Below are positions 11,501 through 20,619 of a stretch of 64,000 bases of DNA, one piece after another. A program made the translations under genes and the position numbers. Under the pieces are notes generated by a model. It had not been told where the DNA came from, did not search any database, and worked only from the letters and a program-made list of their open reading frames with translations. This DNA is from Rehmannia glutinosa (lineage: Eukaryota; Streptophyta; Magnoliopsida; Lamiales; Orobanchaceae): the NCBI GenBank assembly GCA_016081115.2, contig JABTTQ020001742.1, positions 124,001-188,000 of the forward strand, written 5' to 3'. Position 1 is the stretch's first letter, and each line of letters begins with the position of its first letter.

Positions 11501-11857
11501 TCAGTATGCTTCAACATGCCTCTTCATCCTTTCCTCCCTAACTTCAAACTCCCCAGTAACTTGCTTATGAATGAGCTGAGAATCCATGTAAACAACCATT
11601 CTAGTAGCCCCCATCTCAATGGCCATTTGCATCCCTCTGATGAATGCTTCATACTCCGCCTCATTATTGGATAGTTTGAACTCCAACCTCACAGCAAAAT
11701 CATTTTCGATCCCTTGTAGGCTGATTAAGACAATACCAGCACCGCATCCCGAGCTCCCTACTGAACCATCCACATAAATCACCCAAGCTCCTTCTCCGCT
11801 ATTATCCCTTATTGATTCTTGAACAAAATCCGCCAAAGCTTGAGCTTTAATGGCCAA
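11501..11857 (-). pseudogene. Second (archaeal-type) RNase H of the Tat element
   Basis: The segment reads WVIYVDGSVGSSGCGAGIVL ... NNEAEYEAFIRGMQMAIEMG ... VYMDSQLIHKQVTGEF, with the D, E, D positions of RNase H. A second RNase H between the RT-linked one and integrase is a mark of the Tat lineage of Ty3/gypsy elements. It ends in AY at a stop, and a frame break of about 100 bp separates it from the integrase frame. Confidence 0.8.
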
Positions 11858-12072
11858 CCTTTGTTCTCGAACTCAATATCATACTCGCCAATTCAATAGC
11901 CCACTTTACTAGTCTCATTGCTACCTCGGGCTTGCTCATCACATTTCTCAATGGAAGATTAGTTCGGACAATTACATTGTCAGGCGAGAGAAAATACGCC
12001 AAGTCTCCTTGCCGTCACCACCAAGGCCAAACTCCGCCTTCTCGATCTCCATATACCGTAGCTCGGCATTCC

Positions 12073-13772
12073 TCAATACCTTACTGACGTAATATACTGG
12101 CCTCTGAACCGATTCTCCTCCCTGATCAGGACCGTGCTAATCCCTTGTTCTCCCACCGAAAGGTACAGGTACAAGGGCTCTCTTGGCAATGGCTTAGTTA
12201 GCAATGACAAATCGGCCAAATAATTTTTCAAATCTCCAAAAGCTCTCTGACAATCCTCATCCCAAACAAACTTTTTGGCCCTCCTGAACACCTTGAAGAA
12301 GGGAAAACTCCTCTCCGGAGGCGCGAAATAAACCGGTTCAGTGCTGCCAACCGACCTGTCAAACAGTGCACATCTTTGGCATCCCGAGGTGGTGCCATCT
12401 CTCTAATGGCTCTGACCTTCTCCGGATTAGCTTCTATTCCTTTCTCCGTCACCATGTATCCCAAAAACTTTCCCGACCTTACACTGAAAGCACATTTCTT
12501 AGGATTGAGCTTTATCCGGTACTTTCTCAAAGTGTCAAATGTCTCAGCTAAGTCACGCATATGGGCCCCAACCTTCATGCTTTTAACCAACATATCATCT
12601 ACGTATACTTCCATGTTCCTCCCGAGCTGCCCCTCAAACATATTGTCCACTAACCTCTGGTATGTGGCTCCCACGTTCTTCAACCCGAATGGCATTACTA
12701 CATAACAAAAGGTGCCAAAAGAGGTAGTGAAGCTCACCCTCTTTTGGTCCTCTTCTGCTAGTTTGATCTGGTGATAGCCCTGCGATGCTTCCATCATACT
12801 AAACAGTTCGCACCCCGACGTCGAATCCACAAGTTGATCGATCCAGGGAAATGGATAGTAATCCTTTGGGCAGGCCCGGTTCAAGTCCCTAAAATCCACA
12901 CACATGCGCCAATCATCCTCCGTTTTTGGTACCAACACTGCATTGGATAGCCATTCTGGAAATTGGATTTCTTTGATATGCCCTGCTTTCAACAACCTCT
13001 GTACCTCCGCTCGAATTATAGCATCTTTCTTAGGACCGAAATTTCTTTTCTTTTGTTTCACCGACTTGTATGACGGATTGACATTGAGCCTGTGCTCAGC
13101 AATGCTCGGATCAATCCCCACCAGATCTTCCACGGTCCAAGCAAACACATCCATATTGCTCCTTAGAAACCTCACCAGCTCCTCCCTTAACTCATCAGAT
13201 AATACTTTCCCGACCTTGGTGACCTTATCGGGGTCACCTGGCACTAGCTCGACTATCATCATCTCCTCATTAGGTTGGACATGCTCCACCGGCTCGTCCA
13301 ACCTAATCAGCTTGTCTCTATTTCTATCATCATAAAAAACACACCCCCTCTCCGCCTTCTGAATACTCTCTACATATAACCTTCTAGCCATATACTGATC
13401 TCCGCCGACCTCTCCTACTTCTTCCCCCACAGGGAACTTCATTTTCAGATGGTAGACCGACACCACAGCTTGGAAAGCATTTAATGATGGTCTACCCAAC
13501 ATAGCATTGTACGTAAAAGGTGCATCTACTATCAAAAATCGAATCATCCTAGTTTTGCGATTAGGCTCCTTACCCAAAGAGACAGGTAAAGTAATCATTC
13601 CTATTGGTTGGATCACTACTCCAGCGAACCCGACCAGCGCCGTGTCCACCATCTCCAGGCCGACCTGGAGATCCATCTTCCTGTAGCAATCATAGAATAG
13701 GATGTTCGCCGAGCTCCCCGTATCCACAAATACTCGCTGCACATCATAATTAGAGATCGTCGCCGTGATCAC
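12073..13772 (-). pseudogene. Protease, reverse transcriptase and first RNase H of the Tat element pol
   Basis: The frame 13772..12228 (514 codons) starts in the aspartic protease (VFVDTGSSANILFYDCYRKM, DTG motif) and continues through the RT: KTEDDWRMCVDFRDLNRACPKD, VSFTTSFGTFCYVVMPFG, the catalytic VYVDDMLV and FLGYMVTEKGIEANPEK. The first catalytic Asp of the palm, normally in MMDA, is replaced (LFSMMEASQGYHQI). A frameshift at about 12240-12290 leads to the RNase H connection (12291..12073, FVWDEDCQRAFGDLK). The first ATG here is internal to the polyprotein; upstream gag is missing because the LTR follows at 13779. Confidence 0.87.
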
Positions 13773-13778
13773 AAGAGC

Positions 13779-14368
13779 AATGTAACAGTAAAAAAAATGA
13801 GATTATGTTTAGAGTGAACCTGGGCTTGGGCTTTTATACCTTAGCTAGGATTAGGGTTTCCGTAAAATCCGGGATTCCGTTACGATTTGGTATCAGAGTC
13901 ATCATTTGGCTAGGATTGGATCTCCTAAAAACCCTAATTTTACGCCCTTAAGACCTTAGCTCCGACCTATCTTGGGACACGTCGAACCAATGTATTAATA
14001 TTTAGCCCTTGAAATCTCCAAGGCATCCTCAGGGGCCCATACATCTTTGGACCGAACTGAACTATACCAGTTCGGCCTCCTTCCCCATATCCCCGAGGTC
14101 CTTCTAGAATGCACCAGACCAACTAGGCCCTTAAATAACAACAGGTCATCTTTAAGCGTATGAGGCTTAAGAGATCGGCCCAATATCGCAAGCGTTATCA
14201 GTTCGGCCCCCCACTTAGGGCTTAGCAGATCGGCCCAATAATCTAGGTCCTACACAGGTCGGCCCAATACTATGGGCCTTACCGAATTAATCCAGTGCTT
14301 AGAGCCTAATAGGTCGGCCCAATACACTGGCCTTATCAAATCAGCCCACTGCTAGGAAGATCAGCCCA
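13779..14368 (-). repeat. 5' LTR of the Tat element, truncated at both ends
   Basis: Direct repeat of 4508-5102. Compared with the left LTR it lacks the first about 20 bp (TGATAAGGGTAAAATATGG) at its outer end and the whole U5 part at its inner end. Homology stops about 55 bp past the TATA box (minus strand, 13833-13840), so the inner deletion junction lies near the expected transcription start. Confidence 0.85.
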
Positions 14369-14370
14369 CA

Positions 14371-14490
14371 GTTAAACCTACGCGATTTTGATAAAAATAC
14401 CTCTAAAACGTCGAAAATGTCAATCTAATCGAAACTATATGGATATATAAACAAATATGGAGATCAAAAGATGGGGAAAGAAAGCTTACT
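14371..14490. repeat. Direct repeat, right copy (about 120 bp)
   Basis: Counterpart of 4223-4345 (see there), placed directly outside the truncated right LTR. It continues into CACTA sequence 'cattttaattgcc' that the left copy does not have, so the right copy probably represents the original continuous target and the left one the duplicate, or the reverse. Confidence 0.85.
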
Positions 14491-14602
14491 CATTTTAATT
14501 GCCTTTCAAATTACACGGAAAAAGAGAAGCAGATGACTGAATAATTAGTGCGTGTGTATGTGTGTATCAGTGTATGACTGAATAGTTAGGCTCACAAATA
14601 TA

Positions 14603-14683
14603 GGGCGGCGGCTTCGGAGGTACAACGGTGGGCGGCGGCTTCAGAGGTGCAACGGTGGGCGGCGGCGTCAGATGTGCAACGGT
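14603..14683. repeat. 27-bp minisatellite, three units
   Basis: GGGCGGCGGCTTC followed by RGAGGTRCAACGGT is repeated three times (14603-14629, 14630-14656, 14657-14683), then a degenerate fourth start. It lies in the right arm of the CACTA element, a GC-rich island in AT-rich surroundings. The rest of 14491-14830 has no gene. Confidence 0.8.
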
Positions 14684-15088
14684 GGGCGCCGGAGGTGGGG
14701 ACGTGGCAGCTTGATATGAAGGGTGGAAGGGGCGCGCGCTAGTTTTTTGGCGAAGTGAAATGAGGGAGTTAGGGCTAGCAACAGGTTAATTTACCTTATT
14801 AAATCAAATTAATTAAAAAATAAAAACCTTTAAGTGTCGGTTCTTAATAAGAAACCGACACCTAAAGTTACGTATACGCATCGGTCCTTGTTGATAAATC
14901 GACACGTAAAGTTTTTAATTTAATTAAAACAAATAAAAAAGTTTATATCCGTCGGTTTTACATCAACAACCGACTCCTAAAGACTTTGTTTTCTTTTCAA
15001 AACTGCCACCGGCCCACTTTAGACATCGTTTCCTATAGAAACCGACACGTATTTGGCGATTTTTATAGCATTTTTTGTAGTAGTGAGT

Positions 15089-15394
15089 GGAGTCGTGTCC
15101 ATTTCTCGTAGCCGATGATGGACAAGTAAGCTCAAATTTTCTGAATTAAATTTGTTCTTCCAAGATTTCTTTTAGGGTGCTGAATGTGCAGTCCATTGGA
15201 ATCAGTATTCTTGTTATCTCAAAGTTGGTATACTCTTTATTTTCTTCCCATTGTCCATTGTGGCATACTACAACTGATATTTTCTCCATGCAACTGTGGA
15301 ATGCAATAAAAAGTTGTCTAAGTGAAACATATAAGAAACGTAAATGAAACAGGTATGAAACAACAAAGAAACAACAAACATGTTTAAAAAACAA
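15089..15394 (-). pseudogene. MULE transposase remnant, N-terminal part
   Basis: Minus-strand coding reads MEKISVVVCHNGQWEENKEY, then FEITRILIPMDCTFSTLKEIL. This is the PB1-like N-terminal block (CVVVYHNG.W..N..Y..F) found in plant MuDR-type transposases. A few frames later the sequence YLSIIGYEKWTRLH runs up to the CACTA insertion point and is completed at 844. The central catalytic DDE domain is absent between the two blocks, so this is an internally deleted copy. Sequence upstream of the start, about 15395-15540, contains AT-rich repeats ('aaaaatcg'/'gaaaaat') as expected near a MULE end, but no terminal inverted repeat was established. Confidence 0.65.
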
Positions 15395-16435
15395 AAAAAA
15401 ACAACAAAGTTAAAACAAACGCAAAAATCGCGGAAAATGAGTATTTTTTGTCAAAAATCGTGAAAAATATATATTTTTTCAAAAATCATTTAGGAAAATA
15501 GGAATTTGATTTGGAAAAATGGGTATTCATGTCCTTTTCCCAATGTTATTTTCGTGGCTCAAAGTCCTGTAGATTGATGTGGCCCACTTAACACCGTTGA
15601 ATTACATGGGTTAAATATAGAAACGAATAAAATATTAAATATATTTCTAAACAACAAAGATTTCCGCGGGGGGTGGGGGGTGGGGGCGGGCCTTAATTTG
15701 TAACTGGGTTTGAACTAATAAGGGAAATTATGGGTCCATTGGATTTCAGCCAATCATCAGGGAAAGTATACTGTTCCACTGGAAATTTTCCCGGTACAAA
15801 CAACAGAAGAGGCCCAAATAAATTAAAAATTGATGGAGGCCCAAAAACAGAACACCATCATTTTTTTTTCTTTTTTTGAGATGAACACAATAGAATAAAG
15901 TAATAATTAACAAAAAGAGTCCTCAAAGAGTTGCGTTTCACAAACATTTTTTTAATCCTCATATATATGAAATGTTTTCTGTACATAGACAATATGTAAA
16001 TAACCATGCATTGGTTTTCGTATTCTTTTCATATCATGCTTGTACACATTAATGAACTAAGTCAAATAATATATAATTCAAATTCATTTGAATTCTTCAT
16101 TAATTTTAAAATTGTTTGAGGCTGAATGAACTTTGATCGAGCCTTAAATGAGTCTAATTCGAGTATCTTGATATTACGCACACATAATATACATATATAT
16201 TTAACCGATCGAGATAAAGTCTCAAATTCTGAAACTTTATATGATTAGTTTATTTTTCACCACTGTTAATTATGCCAACCTTTTACATCACTGCATCGTA
16301 AGCATATCAACTTTTGCCTCAAAAAACATGACGACAATAATAAGCACGTAGATATTTTTTAGCAATCAATATGGGGAAGAACATGCACAAATTGGGGGAA
16401 AAAACCCATCAATATTAAGACATTGGTCCCCATAT
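15395..16435. other. Gene-free stretch with a G-run cluster
   Basis: Nothing coding. At 15667-15690 lie runs of G separated by single bases (GGGGGGTGGGGGGTGGGGGCGGG in two parts), a potential G-quadruplex on the plus strand. The remainder is AT-rich. Confidence 0.5.
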
Positions 16436-17060
16436 GGCTTAAGTGCAACATTGGTCCCGTAATTATAAAGGGCTAGAATTTTTGGTCCCGTAAATATCTT
16501 AGATAGCAATTTTGGTCTCACAAAAGTTTGATTCTTTGAAATTTGATCTCATTTTCCAAATTGTTGCGATTTTGATCCTATATAACTTCTGATTTTGTGC
16601 AATTTCGGTCTCATCAAAGTGTTCCAATATTTCATTTGTTCCCTAAATATACCATTGTCCTTTTGCTAAAATACCCACAATACCTATGACCGTTAAAAGT
16701 TGCATGACTGTAATTGTTATTTTGCATGACTGGAATTGTCATCAAAAATTGAAATTGCCGCATCAAGAAAATGCAAGACTAAGATTTTCAACGCCCAAGA
16801 GTTACTAGACTAAAATTGCAATTAAGCCATCCCAATTATTGCAATTTTGATCTTGTATAACTTCTGATTTTGTGCGATTTTGGTCTCAATTGGATGTTGT
16901 TGGGCTTTGGTCCAAAAGATCCGCCCGCAATGGGCTTTAAAAAGAGGCGCGGCGCCCGCGATTCGAACTCGTGAGTATTTGGATTACATAGTTAAAGGAT
17001 AGCTTAACGATATGATTTGGACTAACTATACCAACAGATGCATCTTCTTTTCTGGTGCCC

Positions 17061-17147
17061 ATTACATAAAAACTCTGAGGTTAAGCGTGCTTAGCCTGGA
17101 GTAGACATGGGATGGGTGACCCCTGGGAAATTTTCCGAGTGCGGCGT
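17061..17147 (+). repeat. 5S rRNA-like domain in the left Cassandra LTR
   Basis: GAGGTTAAGCGTGCTT and GGGATGGGTGACC..CTGGGAA match the 3' two-thirds of plant 5S rRNA, including the region of the internal pol III control elements. It is embedded in an LTR and diverged, so it is not a functional rRNA gene. The right LTR has the same domain at 17869-17950. Confidence 0.85.
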
Positions 17148-17389
17148 GAGTGAGGACAAAGCGCTAGAAAAGACCCGTGTTGGTTTGTGGGGACAATCGT
17201 CAATCCGAGAAAGTAGCACAGAGGTCCAACAACTGGTATCGAGCAGTCACGAGTTCGACTTCCCTTAGAAGAAGACGCTGCAGTGGAGGTTGAGGGGAGC
17301 GGTGGAGCGAGATCTTTGGCGCGCGGAGGTAAACGGACCGGGGGAAGGGTAGGTTTCGGTGGCAGAATCGAGGTAAAACCGATCGGCCC

Positions 17390-17600
17390 GAAGGTGTAGG
17401 TTCTTTGGGTGAACAGAATCGAAGGGTAGGTTGCCAGGTGGCGAATCGAGGTATAACAGATCGAATCGAAGGTGTAGGTTCTTTGGGTGGACAGGAATCG
17501 AAGGGTAAGTTGCCAGGTGGCGGAATCGATGTAAACAAACTGGAATCAAGGTGTAGGTTCTTTGGGTGGCCGGAATCGGCGAGAAGGCTGGCGTGACGCG
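17390..17600 (+). repeat. Internal tandem repeat of the Cassandra element
   Basis: GTGTAGGTTCTTTGGGTG, then GAATCGAAGGGTARGTTGCC and AGGTGGCG recur about three times with an interval of roughly 70-80 bp. This explains the open frame on the opposite strand at 17265-17735. Confidence 0.7.
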
Positions 17601-18283
17601 ACGCTGAATCGAAGAGGTTGGCGTTAGGCGGGAAGTTTGGTGGGATGATGCGGAAGTTGCCAAGACCGAGCGAGATCTTTGGCAGTCTTTGGGGAGGGGA
17701 TTGTTGGGCTTTGGTCCAAAGATCTCCGCCTGCAATGAGCTTTAAAAAAGAGCGCGGCGCGCCCCGCGATTCGAACTCGTGAGCGCTCGGATTACATAGT
17801 TAAAGGATAGCTTAAACGATATGATTTGGACTACCTATACCAACAAATGCATCTTCTTTTCGGTGCCCATTACATAAAAACTCCGAGGTTAAGCGTGCTT
17901 TTAGAGTAGACATGGGATGGGTGACCCTGGGAAGTTTTCGAGTGTGCGTGTGAGTGAGGACAAGCGCGCTAGAAAAGACCCGTGTTGGTTTGTGGGGACA
18001 ATCGTCAATCCAGAGTAGCGCTAGAGGCCCAACAGATGTTCCAATATTTGTCCTAAAAGATCATTGGCTAAATTCCAATATTTGTCCTTAAAGATCATTG
18101 TCTTTTAGCCAAAATATTATACAAAATACATATGGCCATTAAAAATTACGGGAATATAATCGCTTTATTTTTGGTAAAGGGTAAAATCATCAATAACTGA
18201 AAGTACCACGTACATCAAAAAATTACCCAGACTAAAATTGTCAGCCATATAAGAATTACAGGACTAAAATTGCAATTAAGACG

Positions 18284-18704
18284 TCCCCCTATTAAATTCC
18301 TTAAATTGTGGATAGAGACTTTGCTTGTAGAACCGCAGCAGCTAACACATGCACACGCATGGCCAACAATAGGGTTTGGTTTCCAAATTCTGCAACAAAT
18401 TCCAAAAAGCCACGAGGGAGGCCACGAGGGTTAGTAGGGTTTTTGCATAACTGGCATTTACTAACCAAAATCTAATTGTATATACCTATCTCAATTCAAT
18501 GTTTCAATGAAATGTCTTTTCGTGTAGTAGCTTTTATTGGGTCCTCTCTTGAATTTATACTAATTCGTGCATTTGTATCATCAATATAAGACACCCCTTG
18601 TGATGATTCAATCTCATGGATTTGTAAAAGGGAAAAAAAATGAGTTGGCTAGCTGTTGAATGGATAACCTGTCTCATAAGATGAATTGATAATCGGATCA
18701 AAAT
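18284..18704. other. Gene-free stretch
   Basis: AT-rich sequence between two transposable elements; nothing recognisable. Confidence 0.5.
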
Positions 18705-19141
18705 CAATGGCGTAGCTAGGAAAAATTTCGGGGTGTGCAAATACACAAAACTAGAGCTGTCAATTTCGACCCGATTCAATGGGCCGGCACGACCATCCCG
18801 GTATTTTTACCGGGCAGTCAGTAATATTCGGACCCAAAAAAATGGGGGCCTCAAAAGCCCGGCCCGCCATGCTCGAAAATCGGGCCATCCTGCATTTTTT
18901 AGTGTATTTTCCATGGATTGGGCTTGGCGGCTCAAATTAGCGATCGATAACTGTTTGGTCCGGCCGGCCCGATTTTCCCTCTTGGTCCGACTCGATCTTG
19001 ACACTTATACACAATATTGGGTTGAACCATATAAAAAACTAAAAAAAAATCATATAAATATTAACTAAAATATATTTTTTTTTTAAAAAAAAAAAAAAAG
19101 GGGGAGAGGCAGGTCGGGTTGGCCCCCTGCCTCCGCCATTG
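18705..19141. mobile_element. hAT-type MITE (437 bp) with a nested MULE-type MITE
   Basis: Ends CAATGGCGTAGCTAGGA and CCTGCCTCCGCCATTG are inverted repeats, flanked by a perfect 8-bp target duplication ATCAAAAT (18697-18704, 19142-19149), diagnostic of hAT elements. A second element with ends AGAGCTGTCAA / CTTGACACTT lies inside at about 18753-19006, bordered by ATACACAA-type duplications. Two further relatives of the outer family lie at 30851-31032 and 48403-48601. Confidence 0.85.
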
Positions 19142-19149
19142 ATCAAAAT

Positions 19150-19800
19150 CCATTTATTTTGTCTATTTTTGGAAGTGATTGTTAAAAGTGTATAAGTTGA
19201 TTTTACTATTTTATATATATCATTCACCGGGCCGGATGCAAAGACGGAGAGTCTTTGGCACCTATATGGCCTTTTTTTCCTTCCTTGTTTGGACAATTTT
19301 AACATCAAGAAATAGAAATTAATTAAACTTGTCTTTAAACTCAAAAGAAACCTTTGCGAATAAAAGAGAGCAATTGATTGAAACTTTCCATGTTTGGAGG
19401 TGGACCAATTATTTCATTTAAGTGTATATAGGCAATGAAATAAATCTATGTTGGTTTCATGTCGACTCGGATAACTACATTTCAACCATCGATATGCCCT
19501 ACAAAAATTTATGAAGTTAACAAACACGACATTGACAGGTTGTCGATTAAAATCTTCTGATTTGGAGACAAGTTGAGGAGATGTGATTAATCGTCTTGTC
19601 CTTCTAGAAATATAAAAAGAACGTTCTAGATACTTGACTAATAATGTCATGAGAATCGTAGAAAATCACATTGATATGATATATGACCGATATAAAAATA
19701 GATGGTTACTATATTTGTTTTTGTGAAGTTAATTATTGAGTCTTCATGTAATGGTAGTAAAAATAAGAGCAAAATTAAGTGAATTGTAATTTTAAACATA
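19150..19800. other. Gene-free stretch
   Basis: AT-rich sequence with no coding, repeat or RNA signal that I can support. Confidence 0.5.
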
Positions 19801-19979
19801 CAGTATAACCTCGATAATTTAATACTCGATTAATTAATAATCTCGTTTAAATAATACTTTTGGTCGGTCCCGACTTGGTGACAACAACTAAAATTAGTAC
19901 TTCACTAATTTAATATCTCGCTAAATTAATAAATAATGGTAGTCCTAAGGTTATCAATTTATAGAGGTTTAAGTAACTG
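19801..19979. mobile_element. Mariner-like MITE (TA target site)
   Basis: Left end CAGTATAACCTCGATAA and right end (reverse complement) CAGTTACTTAAACCTCTAT are imperfect inverted repeats flanked by TA dinucleotides. The interior is a palindrome-like AT-rich sequence with 'aatttaatac' motifs. Such 'CAGT...AACCTCTATAAAT' elements are common in plant genomes. Confidence 0.55.
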
Positions 19980-20287
19980 TATAAATAATGAATGTGATAT
20001 TTTTCATTCCTTAGAAACAGTGCAATCTAAATAAACATAGTGTTAATTTTTTGCAAGTTGAGAACATAGTTGAACGGGGAATTTGGACACTGATTGCTGG
20101 CACTTTACTTTTCAAAAGTGAGGATATGATGTTAAAATTTTGTAGGGAAAGTGACCTCAAAGTCAAGCAATCAAAACTCAAAATCATGTAGGTGGATCCA
20201 CTCATCAAATTTTTTTTATTAATCAATGGTGTTAGAGTATATTATGGAGCTTTGAAAGGAGCGGTCAAAACAGAAAAAACAGTAGTT

Positions 20288-20619
20288 CACTGTAAGAAAA
20301 TTTCAATTTACCGATATAATTTTTACCGATTAGAAATAATTTTATCCCTAAATTTTACAATTATTGACAGAATATCTAAAGAATAAAAAATATTATTTTC
20401 TCTAAATTATACCGACAAATTACCAACAGATCACCGACAACTTTTAAATTACCGACATAAATAATGTTGGTATATTTACCAATAGTTACGTTTTAGATTC
20501 TGTAGATAATTAGTTTATCTACAACGATTTTACCTACAATAATTTTGCCTATACTTTACAATTATCTTAATACTTACCTACATAATTTTCTGTAGTTAAA
20601 CTGATTTTTTTATGTAGTG
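20288..20619. mobile_element. Small non-autonomous CACTA-like element
   Basis: Left end CACTGTAAGAAAATTTC and right end reverse-complemented CACTACATAAAAAAATC. The body has many copies of TACCGACA/TACCTACA-like hexamers in both orientations, typical of CACTA subterminal arrays. The 3-bp flanks (GTT and ACG) do not match, so the boundary or target duplication is unproven. 332 bp, no coding. Confidence 0.5.

Larger units (their letters stand above)
4349..14368 (-). mobile_element. Tat-lineage Ty3/gypsy LTR retrotransposon, gag and PBS deleted
   Basis: Two direct repeats (4349-5124 and 13779-14368) flank a minus-strand pol gene. A polypurine tract lies just inside the left LTR (AGTTGGGGGGAGGAAT on the minus strand, 5125-5140), so the left copy is the 3' LTR. 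Domain order is protease, RT, RNase H, a second archaeal-type RNase H, then integrase, followed by a gene on the opposite strand and tandem repeats before the 3' LTR. This layout (dual RNase H, antisense ORF, repetitive 3' region) is characteristic of the Tat/Grande/Retand group. The 5' side is damaged: pol begins only about 7 bp from the right LTR, so U5, primer-binding site and gag are gone. Confidence 0.88.
845..15085. mobile_element. CACTA (En/Spm-type) DNA transposon, 14.2 kb, hosting a nested retrotransposon
   Basis: The left end reads CACTAGTACAGAATTGG and the right end, reverse-complemented, reads CACTACTACAAAAAATGC, the typical CACTA termini. A 3-bp target duplication AGT lies at 842-844 and 15086-15088. 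Both ends carry subterminal repeats in both orientations on the theme GTCGGTT / AACCGACACCTA (left about 895-1110, right about 14830-15050), the usual binding sites of CACTA TNPA-type proteins. No TNPD transposase is readable; only a Ulp1-like protease remnant remains near the left end. About 10 kb of its length is an inserted Ty3/gypsy element, so the CACTA itself was about 4.2 kb and non-autonomous. Confidence 0.88.
16898..18034 (+). mobile_element. Cassandra TRIM retrotransposon with 5S rRNA-like LTRs
   Basis: Complete small LTR element of 1,137 bp: LTRs 16898-17231 and 17702-18034, both TGTTGGGCTTTGG...CCAACA, with a perfect 5-bp target duplication GATGT (16893-16897, 18035-18039). After the 5' LTR a primer-binding site TGGTATCGAGCAG (17234-17246) resembles the initiator tRNA-Met complement. 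A polypurine tract GGGGAGGGGAT precedes the 3' LTR (17691-17701). Each LTR carries a 5S rRNA-like domain (about 17061-17147 and 17869-17950). The family is known for 5S-derived pol III promoters in its LTRs and has no proteins. The internal domain here is mostly a tandem repeat of about 80 bp. Confidence 0.92.
16436..18283. mobile_element. Non-autonomous DNA element (MULE-like MITE) containing a Cassandra TRIM
   Basis: The left end GGCTTAAGTGCAACATTGG resembles the reverse complement of the right end (CGTCTTAATTGCAATTTTAG). The flanks TCCCCATAT (16427-16435) and TCCCCCTAT (18284-18292) differ at one position, a plausible 9-bp target duplication. The body repeats phrases such as 'gattttggtctc' and 'actaaaattgcaattaag', suggesting internal duplication. 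The Cassandra element interrupts it at 16898. It has no coding capacity. Confidence 0.45.

Noticed and set aside
12904..13335. Plus-strand frames opposite the Tat pol (also 12376-12705 and 11131-11361)
   Set aside because: They lie opposite well-supported protease/RT/integrase coding, with no domain or start context of their own.
17265..17735. 156-codon minus-strand frame
   Set aside because: It lies wholly in the Cassandra internal domain and LTR start and reflects the internal tandem repeat; Cassandra elements encode no protein.
17061..17950. 5S rRNA genes
   Set aside because: 5S-like sequence is diverged and sits in the LTRs of a Cassandra element with PBS, PPT and target duplication.
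18733..19068. 111-codon plus-strand frame
   Set aside because: It spans a MITE with target duplication and a nested MITE, so it is not a gene.
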